Shown here piece after piece: positions 1 through 4,696 of a stretch of 6,741 nucleotides of DNA. Location: the NCBI GenBank assembly GCA_946539475.1, contig CAMNHM010000144.1:1-6741 (forward strand), in the 5' to 3' direction. Every line of letters begins with the position of its first letter. Within the stretch, counting starts at the first letter, position 1. This DNA comes from an uncultured Prevotellaceae bacterium (GTDB taxonomy: Bacteria > Bacteroidota > Bacteroidia > Bacteroidales > Bacteroidaceae). A program made the position numbers and the translations under genes. The notes beneath the pieces were generated by a model, which had not been told where the DNA came from, searched no databases, and saw only the letters and a list, made by a program, of their open reading frames with translations.

Positions 1-341
1 GGCTCCTTGATGACGTCCTTGCCCATGAGCACGGCGTGGTTAGTGCCCCAGGGCTTGACACGGCCTTCGGGTACGGTGAAGCCTTCGGGCAGCGAGTCGA
101 GGGCCTGGAAGCAGAGCTCGCAGGGCACCTGACCCTCGTACTTTGCGAGTATCTGAGTGCGGAACTGCTCCTCGAAATCCTTTCGGATGACCCATACGAT
201 CTTACCGAATCCAGCCTGGATGGCATCGTAGATACTGTAGTCCATGATGGTCTCGCCGTTGGGGCCCAGACCGTCGAGCTGCTTCAATCCGCCATAGCGG
301 CTGCCCATACCGGCAGCGAGCAGGAAAAGTGTAGGTTTCAT
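1..341 (-). CDS. Sugar-phosphate nucleotidyltransferase, N-terminal part (runs off the window)
   Basis: First 113 codons of a leftward gene whose C-terminal part lies beyond base 1. Residues 7-20 (LLAAGMGSRYGGLK) form the glycine-rich NTP-binding loop of the NTP_transferase family, with the G-x-G-x-R core and a following lysine. PWGTNHAVL at 98-105 matches the conserved loop near the base-binding site. Such enzymes join a sugar-1-phosphate to an NTP, giving an NDP-sugar and pyrophosphate in the cytoplasm. Substrate and nucleotide cannot be read from this fragment; glucose-1-phosphate thymidylyl- or uridylyltransferase and MurU-like enzymes are all possible. ATG at 341 is chosen because the Rossmann strand begins directly after it (MKPTLFLLAAG). 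The gene follows typA in the same direction after 44 bp, with no convincing promoter between, so co-transcription is likely. Family is sure, exact role is not. Confidence 0.85.
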   Translation of the reverse strand, partial: MKPTLFLLAAGMGSRYGGLKQLDGLGPNGETIMDYSIYDAIQAGFGKIVWVIRKDFEEQFRTQILAKYEGQVPCELCFQALDSLPEGFTVPEGRVKPWGTNHAVLMGKDVIKE

Positions 342-385
342 AGTTGTTCTTTTTTGTTATGTTAAACAATAAGTATGGTTTGGTC

Positions 386-2188
386 TTAGTTCTTGTTCGC
401 TTTTTTACGCTGGTCGTGGTCGAGGATGGTCTTGCGCATGCGCATCGACTTTGGCGTCACCTCTACCAGCTCGTCGCCCTTGATGTACTCCAGGCATTCC
501 TCGAGGCTCATGAGCACCTTCGGGATGACGCGCGCCTTCTCGTCGGTGCCTGAGGCACGCACGTTGGTCAGCTGCTTGGCCTTGCAGACGTTGACCACCA
601 GGTCGTTCTCGTGGACGTGCTCGCCGACGACCTGTCCCAGGTAGACCTCCTCGCCCGGGTCGATGAAGAACTTGCCGCGGTCCTGCAGCTTGTCGATGGC
701 GTAGGCATAGGCGGTGCCCGTCTCCAGGGCAATCATCGATCCGTTGACGCGGCGCTCGATGTCGCCCTTGTAGGGCTGGTACTCCTTGAAGCGGTGGGCC
801 ATGATGGCCTCGCCCTGTGAGGCAGTGAGCACGTTGGTGCGCAGACCGATGATGCCACGCGAGGGGATGTTGAACTCGATGTTGGTGCGCTCGCCCTGAC
901 TCTCCATCGAGGTCATCTCGCCCTTGCGGCGCGTCACCATGTCGATCATCTTCGAGGCGAACTCGTCGGGGACGTTGATCGTCAGCTCCTCGATGGGCTC
1001 GCACTTCACACCATCCACCTCTTTATAGATCACCTGCGGCTGTCCCACCTGCAGCTCGTAGCCCTCACGGCGCATCGTCTCGATGAGCACACTCAGATGG
1101 AGCACGCCGCGCCCCGAGACTACCCATTTGTCTGTGGAGTCCTCGAAGGGCTCTACGCGCAGGGCGAGGTTCTTCTCCAGCTCGCGCTCCAGGCGCTCGC
1201 CGATGTGTCGGGAGGTGACGAACTTTCCCTCCTTTCCGAAGAATGGGGAGTCGTTGATGGTGAAGAGCATCGACATCGTCGGCTCGTCGATGGCTATCGG
1301 CGGCAGTGGCTCGGGCTGTTCAAGGTCGCAGATGGTGTCGCCAATCTCGAACTTCTCAAGGCCGATGACGGCACAGATGTCGCCGCAGTCGACCTGCTCG
1401 GTGCGATGGTGACCCATGCCGTCGAAGGTGTGCAACTCCTTGATCTTCGTCTTCTCCATCGACCCGTCGCGGTGGGCGATGGTGACGGGCATGCCGTCCT
1501 TCAGTTGTCCGCGGTGCACGCGTCCCACGGCGATGCGCCCCGTATAGCTCGAGTAGTCGAGCGAGGTGATGAGCATCTGTGGGGTGCCCTCCAGCTGCTG
1601 CGGGGCAGGGATGACCTCTACGATCTTGTCGAGCAGGTAGGTGATGTCGTCGGTGGGCTTCTGCCAGTCCTCACCCATCCAGCCGTTCTTTGCTGAGCCG
1701 TAGACGACGGGGAAGTCGAGCTGGTCCTCAGTAGCATTCAGAGTGAACATCAGGTCGAACACCATCTCGTAGACCTCCTCCGGACGGCAGTTGGGCTTGT
1801 CGACCTTGTTCACCACGACGATGGGCTTCAGCCCTATCTGCAGGGCTTTCTGCAGCACGAAGCGTGTCTGCGGCATGGGGCCTTCGAAGGCGTCGACGAG
1901 CAGTAGGCAACCGTCGGCCATGTTCAGCACGCGCTCCACCTCACCGCCGAAGTCGGAGTGTCCTGGAGTGTCGATGATATTGATTTTTGTGCCTTTCCAG
2001 TTGATGGAGACGTTTTTCGAGAGAATGGTGATGCCTCGCTCGCGCTCCAGGTCGTTGGCGTCGAGCACCTGGCTCGACAGGTTCTGTCCCTCACGGAAGA
2101 GGTTGCCGGCGAGCATCATCTTGTCGACGAGTGTCGTCTTTCCGTGGTCTACGTGTGCTATGATAGCGATGTTCCTGATGTCTTGCAT
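386..2188 (-). CDS. typA: Ribosome-associated translational GTPase TypA/BipA
   Basis: 600-residue GTPase of the EF-G/LepA group that binds the ribosome and, from family knowledge, helps 50S assembly and growth under cold or other stress. The GTPase motifs are complete: G1 AHVDHGKTT (11-19), G2 RGIT (51-54), G3 DTPGH (73-77), G4 NKVD (127-130) and G5 SAK (165-167). A beta-barrel domain II follows from about 205 to 290, then EF-G-like domains to about 480, including RGIIGLR at 444-450. The BipA-specific C-terminal domain ends in a basic tail (RKKANKN). The frame stays open upstream to an ATG at 2371, but I start at 2188: this gives the family's usual length of about 600, puts the GTPase strand (MQDIRNIAIIAHVDHGKTT) at the N-terminus, and the added 61 residues would lie across a promoter box at 2215-2222. 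It is divergent from sufC and is followed by the nucleotidyltransferase gene. Confidence 0.97.
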   Translation of the reverse strand: MQDIRNIAIIAHVDHGKTTLVDKMMLAGNLFREGQNLSSQVLDANDLERERGITILSKNVSINWKGTKINIIDTPGHSDFGGEVERVLNMADGCLLLVDAFEGPMPQTRFVLQKALQIGLKPIVVVNKVDKPNCRPEEVYEMVFDLMFTLNATEDQLDFPVVYGSAKNGWMGEDWQKPTDDITYLLDKIVEVIPAPQQLEGTPQMLITSLDYSSYTGRIAVGRVHRGQLKDGMPVTIAHRDGSMEKTKIKELHTFDGMGHHRTEQVDCGDICAVIGLEKFEIGDTICDLEQPEPLPPIAIDEPTMSMLFTINDSPFFGKEGKFVTSRHIGERLERELEKNLALRVEPFEDSTDKWVVSGRGVLHLSVLIETMRREGYELQVGQPQVIYKEVDGVKCEPIEELTINVPDEFASKMIDMVTRRKGEMTSMESQGERTNIEFNIPSRGIIGLRTNVLTASQGEAIMAHRFKEYQPYKGDIERRVNGSMIALETGTAYAYAIDKLQDRGKFFIDPGEEVYLGQVVGEHVHENDLVVNVCKAKQLTNVRASGTDEKARVIPKVLMSLEECLEYIKGDELVEVTPKSMRMRKTILDHDQRKKANKN

Positions 2189-2214
2189 TTGCTGATACCT
2201 GTTGTTTTCGGGTG

Positions 2215-2222
2215 CAAAGGTA
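2215..2222 (-). promoter_or_regulatory. Bacteroidetes-type -7 box for typA
   Basis: The minus strand reads TACCTTTG followed by CACCCG, matching the Bacteroidetes sigma-ABfr -7 consensus TAnnTTTG. Transcription would start about 6-8 bases downstream, near 2207, leaving a leader of about 20 bases before the ATG at 2188. I see no TTTG at the expected 19-21 base spacing upstream, so this rests on the -7 box and its position. It supports the short typA start. Confidence 0.55.
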
Positions 2223-2265
2223 CAAAATAATTGTGAATAATCGGTGGGTAATCCTGAAATTATTC

Positions 2266-2289
2266 GTACCTTTGACATGTCGAAGGTAC
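2266..2289. repeat. 24-bp near-perfect palindrome (IR1), overlapping a rightward -7 box
   Basis: The two half-sites are GTACCTTTGACA and TGTCGAAGGTAC. Eleven of 12 pairs match (the exception is T2273 with G2282) and the axis is at 2277/2278. The left half contains the -7 box at 2267-2274. A dyad this long without a loop suits a dimeric regulator better than an RNA hairpin, but no regulator is identified. Confidence 0.6.
2267..2274 (+). promoter_or_regulatory. Possible upstream promoter (P2) for sufCD
   Basis: TACCTTTG fits the -7 consensus exactly and sits in the same 15-base context (TTATTCGTACCTTTG) as the better promoter 72 bp downstream. No TTTG is seen at the -33 spacing, so it may be weak, activator-dependent, or only a duplicated half of the palindrome. 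A transcript from here would carry a leader of about 100 bases through the second palindrome. Confidence 0.35.
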
Positions 2290-2300
2290 TTTCACTCGGA

Positions 2301-2324
2301 AAAAGCCAAATTAATTTGGTTTTT
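2301..2324. repeat. 24-bp near-perfect palindrome (IR2), overlapping the sufC -33 box
   Basis: The core CCAAATTAATTTGG (2306-2319) is a perfect 14-bp palindrome. Allowing one mismatch (G2305 with T2320) extends it to 24 bp with 11 of 12 pairs matched, flanked by AAAA and TTTT. The axis is at 2312/2313, 35 bp from that of IR1. The right half covers the TTTG at 2315-2318, so a protein bound here would compete with or contact RNA polymerase at P1. In a P2 transcript it could also fold as a short AU-rich hairpin. Confidence 0.6.
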
Positions 2325-2346
2325 CGCTCGCTTATTCGTACCTTTG
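2315..2346 (+). promoter_or_regulatory. Main promoter (P1) for sufCD, Bacteroidetes type
   Basis: TTTG at 2315-2318 and TACCTTTG at 2339-2346 are separated by 20 bases, matching the Bacteroidetes arrangement of TTTG, a 19-21 base spacer, then TAnnTTTG. The start point would fall near 2353, giving a leader of about 28 bases before the sufC ATG at 2381. The -33 box lies within palindrome IR2, which suggests regulation at this promoter. Confidence 0.7.
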
Positions 2347-2380
2347 CACACAAATTGATAAAAGGTAACACGAGTTTAGA

Positions 2381-3130
2381 ATGCTAGAAGTAAGAAATCT
2401 GCATGCCAGGATTGGCGAGAAAGAGATATTGCGAGGTATCGACCTGACCATCAACGACGGCGAGACGCATGCCATCATGGGGCCCAACGGCTCGGGTAAG
2501 TCGACACTCAGCGCTGTCCTCGTTGGCAACCCCCTCTACGAAGTGACTGAGGGCGAGGTGCGCTTCAACGGTAAGGACCTGCTGGCGATGAAACCTGAGG
2601 ACCGTGCCCACGAGGGGCTGTTCCTCTCGTTCCAGTATCCTGTGGAGATACCTGGGGTGAGCATGACCAATTTCATGAAGGCCGCTATCAACGAGAAGCG
2701 TAAGTACCTGGGCCAGGAGCCGATGAAGACTGCCGACTTCCTGAAGCTCATGCGCGAGAAGCGAAAGATTGTAGAGCTCGACGCTAAGCTGGCCAACCGT
2801 TCGGTGAACGAAGGCTTCAGCGGTGGTGAGAAGAAACGCAACGAGATATTCCAGATGGCGATGCTCGAGCCGCGGCTGAGCATCCTCGACGAGACCGACT
2901 CCGGGCTTGATGTCGACGCTATGCGCATTGTGGCTGAGGGTGTCAACAAACTGCAGTCGCCGTCGACGTCGTGTATTGTCATCACCCACTACGACCGTCT
3001 GCTGGAGATGATCCGTCCGCAGTTCGTGCATGTACTCTATCAGGGGCGCATCGTGAAGACTGCCGGGCCGGAGCTGGCTCGCCAGATACAGGAGCACGGG
3101 TACGAGTCTTTGTTGAGAGAGGAGAGTTGA
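2381..3130 (+). CDS. sufC: SufC, ATPase of the SufBCD iron-sulfur cluster scaffold
   Basis: 249-residue ABC-type ATPase, the normal SufC length. Motifs are in order: Walker A GPNGSGKST (34-42), Q-loop Q85, signature FSGGEKKR (146-153), Walker B ending in D170 with catalytic E171, D-loop SGLD (174-177) and H-loop H203. There are no membrane segments, and the ETDSGLD and GFSGGEKKR sequences are characteristic of SufC rather than a transporter ATPase. SufC binds SufB and SufD in the cytoplasm, and its ATP cycle drives conformational change during Fe-S cluster assembly. It has its own promoter, and sufD follows after 54 bp. Oddities: sufB, the usual gene before sufC in Bacteroidales, is not upstream. 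The last codons (encoding about LLREES) already fall in the 7-bp repeat phase that fills the spacer to sufD. Confidence 0.97.
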   Translation: MLEVRNLHARIGEKEILRGIDLTINDGETHAIMGPNGSGKSTLSAVLVGNPLYEVTEGEVRFNGKDLLAMKPEDRAHEGLFLSFQYPVEIPGVSMTNFMKAAINEKRKYLGQEPMKTADFLKLMREKRKIVELDAKLANRSVNEGFSGGEKKRNEIFQMAMLEPRLSILDETDSGLDVDAMRIVAEGVNKLQSPSTSCIVITHYDRLLEMIRPQFVHVLYQGRIVKTAGPELARQIQEHGYESLLREES

Positions 3131-3184
3131 GAGTTTAGAGTTTAGAGTTGAGAGTTTAGAGACTTTTGTTGAGAGACTTTTGTT
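3108..3184 (+). repeat. Heptanucleotide tandem array between sufC and sufD
   Basis: Eleven consecutive 7-base units in one phase: CTTTGTT, GAGAGAG, GAGAGTT, GAGAGTT, TAGAGTT, TAGAGTT, GAGAGTT, TAGAGAC, TTTTGTT, GAGAGAC, TTTTGTT. Five units are KAGAGTT (K is G or T). Higher-order copies follow the same step: an 18-base sequence is repeated exactly at 3123-3140 and 3144-3161 (period 21), and GAGACTTTTGTTG at 3159-3171 and 3173-3185 (period 14). The array starts within the final sufC codons, runs over its TGA at 3128-3130 and stops at the base before the sufD GTG. It therefore supplies the whole ribosome-binding region of sufD. Confidence 0.85.
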
Positions 3185-4546
3185 GTGAATAGCGAGAAGC
3201 AATATATAGAATTGTACGAGCAGTGCCGGGAGATGATTTGCCGTCATGCTCCTGATGCGCTGAACAGCGTGCGTGAGCAGGCCTTTGCCGATTTCTGCCG
3301 ACAGGGATTCCCTTCACGGAAGGTGGAGCGCTACAAATACACCGACCTGCAACGGCTCTTCGAGCCGGACTACGGTCTGAACCTGAACCGCCTCAGTATT
3401 CCCGTCGACCCCTACAAGGCCTTCAGCTGCGATGTCCCGAACCTGTCGACGTCGCTCTACTTCATGGTCAACGACATGTTCTATCGCGAACAGCCGACGG
3501 CAGCGCAAGGCGAGCGGCGACCCGTGGGACGCGGCCCACTGCCCGAGGGTGTCGTCGTGGGCTCGCTGGCTGACCATCCCGACATCGTGAGTCGCTACTA
3601 CGGACGCCAGGCAACGACTGCCGACGACGGCGTGACGGCGCTGAACACGATGCTTGCCCAGGATGGGCTGCTGGTCTACGTGCCGCGGGGCGTCAAGGTC
3701 GACCGCGCATTACAGGTCATCAATATCCTGCGTAGCGACGTCGACCTGATGGTCAACCGTCGCGTGCTGATCGTCGTTGAGGAGGATGCCGAGGTGAAAT
3801 TGCTGTTCTGCGACCATACTGCCGACGACCGCCGCTTCCTGACGACACAGGTGATTGAGGCTTTCGTGGGAGAGCGGGCCTCGCTCGACCTCTACTGTCT
3901 GGAGGAGACCCATTATAAGAATGTTCGCGTGAGCAATGTCTACATCGACCAGCAGACGGGCAGCCGCGTCAACCACAACGTGATCACCCTGCACAACGGC
4001 ATCACCCGTAACCGCCTCGACCTTACCCTGTCTGGGGAGGGGGCAGAGTGCGTGCTAGGCGGCTGTGTCATCGCCGACAAGCAGCAGCATGTCGACAACA
4101 ATACGCTGATCACCCACCGCGTGCCTCATTGCACGAGCAGCCAACTCTATAAGTATGTGCTCGACGGACAGAGCGTTGGTGCCTTTGCCGGACGGGTGCT
4201 GGTGGAGCATGGCGCTCAGCAGACGGTCTCGCAGATGACTAACCAGAACCTGACAGCCTCGCAGGACGCGCGGATGTACACCCAGCCGATGCTCGAGATC
4301 TATGCCGACGACGTGAAATGCGGCCATGGGTCTACCGTGGGTCAGCTCAACGATGCTGCCCTTTTCTACATGCGGCAGCGCGGCATATCGTTGCAGGAGG
4401 CGCGCATCTTGTTGCAGAATGCCTTCATCAACGAAGTAATCGACAAGATGCAGCTTGAGCCTCTTCGCGATCGCCTCCACTATCTGGTCGAGAAGCGGTT
4501 TCGCGGCGAGCTCAGCAAGTGCGAGGGCTGCCGCCTCTGTCGATAG
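3185..4546 (+). CDS. sufD: SufD, scaffold subunit of the SufBCD iron-sulfur cluster assembly complex
   Basis: 453-residue protein of the SufB/SufD beta-helix family; it partners SufB and SufC in the cytoplasm. An alpha-helical N-terminal part has the FCRQGFPSRKVERYKYTDL region (38-55), followed from about 170 to 400 by the SufBD core, with HVDNNTLITHRVPHCTS (302-318) and GAFAGRVLVEHGAQQT (332-347). DVKCGHGSTVGQL (376-388) carries H381, which I align with the functionally important His360 of E. coli SufD (from memory). The protein ends in KCEGCRLCR, a CxxCxxC cluster (C446, C449, C452). It is SufD rather than SufB by length and the N-terminal motif. GTG at 3185 is chosen because an in-frame stop lies at 3170-3172, and the next ATG (codon 17) would remove N-terminal residues that look conserved. 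Residues 104-120 look like a variable low-complexity loop. No sufS follows. Confidence 0.95.
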   Translation: MNSEKQYIELYEQCREMICRHAPDALNSVREQAFADFCRQGFPSRKVERYKYTDLQRLFEPDYGLNLNRLSIPVDPYKAFSCDVPNLSTSLYFMVNDMFYREQPTAAQGERRPVGRGPLPEGVVVGSLADHPDIVSRYYGRQATTADDGVTALNTMLAQDGLLVYVPRGVKVDRALQVINILRSDVDLMVNRRVLIVVEEDAEVKLLFCDHTADDRRFLTTQVIEAFVGERASLDLYCLEETHYKNVRVSNVYIDQQTGSRVNHNVITLHNGITRNRLDLTLSGEGAECVLGGCVIADKQQHVDNNTLITHRVPHCTSSQLYKYVLDGQSVGAFAGRVLVEHGAQQTVSQMTNQNLTASQDARMYTQPMLEIYADDVKCGHGSTVGQLNDAALFYMRQRGISLQEARILLQNAFINEVIDKMQLEPLRDRLHYLVEKRFRGELSKCEGCRLCR

Positions 4547-4696
4547 TCGTTTTTTGTCAAGGTGCGTTTTTTCGAGGTGCGAGGTGCGAGAATACCTTAT
4601 TTGCAGATTTCTCTACAGCAGAGTAATCTCGTACCTCGCACCTCGTACCTCGTACCTCGAGAAAAGCTCCTACCTCGAGAAAAACTCGTGCCTCGG
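4547..4696. other. Spacer between convergent sufD and hutH
   Basis: 150 bp, mostly repeat. Just after the sufD stop there are two T-runs, TTTTTT at 4551-4556 and near 4567-4572, without a strong hairpin before the first. The rest is the heptamer inverted repeat and a related duplicated segment: TACCTCGAGAAAA occurs at 4653-4665 and again at 4671-4683. The repeat material comes to within a base or so of the hutH stop codon. No gene is supported here. Confidence 0.7.
4573..4645. repeat. Heptamer-based inverted repeat between sufD and hutH
   Basis: The left arm 4573-4591 (CGAGGTGCGAGGTGCGAGA) pairs with the right arm 4627-4645 (TCTCGTACCTCGCACCTCG) at 18 of 19 positions around a 35-base loop. 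Each arm is made of 7-base units, GAGGTGC on the left and GTACCTC or GCACCTC on the right. The right array continues to 4657 as four CGYACCT units (4630-4657). The structure would form a strong hairpin in either transcript and could end or shield the 3' ends of both sufD and hutH mRNAs, although there is no clear U-tract directly after the stem. Confidence 0.75.

Larger units (their letters stand above)
2189..2380. other. Divergent control region between typA and sufC
   Basis: 192 bp between the typA and sufC start codons, visibly richer in A and T than the flanking genes. It holds a leftward -7 box (2215-2222), two rightward -7 boxes (2267-2274 and 2339-2346), and two 24-bp imperfect palindromes (2266-2289 and 2301-2324). 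All three -7 boxes share the nine bases GTACCTTTG, and the two rightward ones share 15 bases (TTATTCGTACCTTTG), 72 bp apart. No small gene is apparent. The sufC ATG at 2381 has only a weak purine stretch (AAAGG, 2361-2365) too far upstream to act as a normal Shine-Dalgarno site, which is usual in this phylum. Confidence 0.7.

Noticed and set aside
342..385. Separate promoter for the nucleotidyltransferase gene
   Set aside because: The 44-bp AT-rich gap on the minus strand has near-misses such as TACTTATTG but no TAnnTTTG box.
1097..1696. 199-residue open frame antisense to typA, and the similar one on the minus strand at 405-1004
   Set aside because: Both overlap the intact TypA frame; their compositions (Arg/His-rich or Val/Leu/Asp-rich) are typical of shifted or antisense readings of a high-GC gene.
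2301..2324. Classical intrinsic terminator at palindrome IR2
   Set aside because: The hairpin is AU-rich, the T-run is part of its own stem, and no upstream rightward gene needs ending. Overlap with the -33 box makes an operator more plausible, although attenuation of a P2 transcript is not excluded.
2384..3247. 287-residue open frame antisense to sufC
   Set aside because: It lies opposite a complete SufC with all ABC motifs, its sequence shows no recognisable domain, and it begins within the sufD coding region. Long antisense frames are expected from GC-rich codon use.
4547..4572. Intrinsic terminator directly after sufD
   Set aside because: There are T-runs, but the only stems before them are 3-4 bp (for example CGA-TAG-TCG), too weak to call. 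The larger inverted repeat downstream is a better candidate.
4573..4690. CRISPR array
   Set aside because: The units are only 7 bp with no unique spacers, and the arms are inverted; no cas gene is near.
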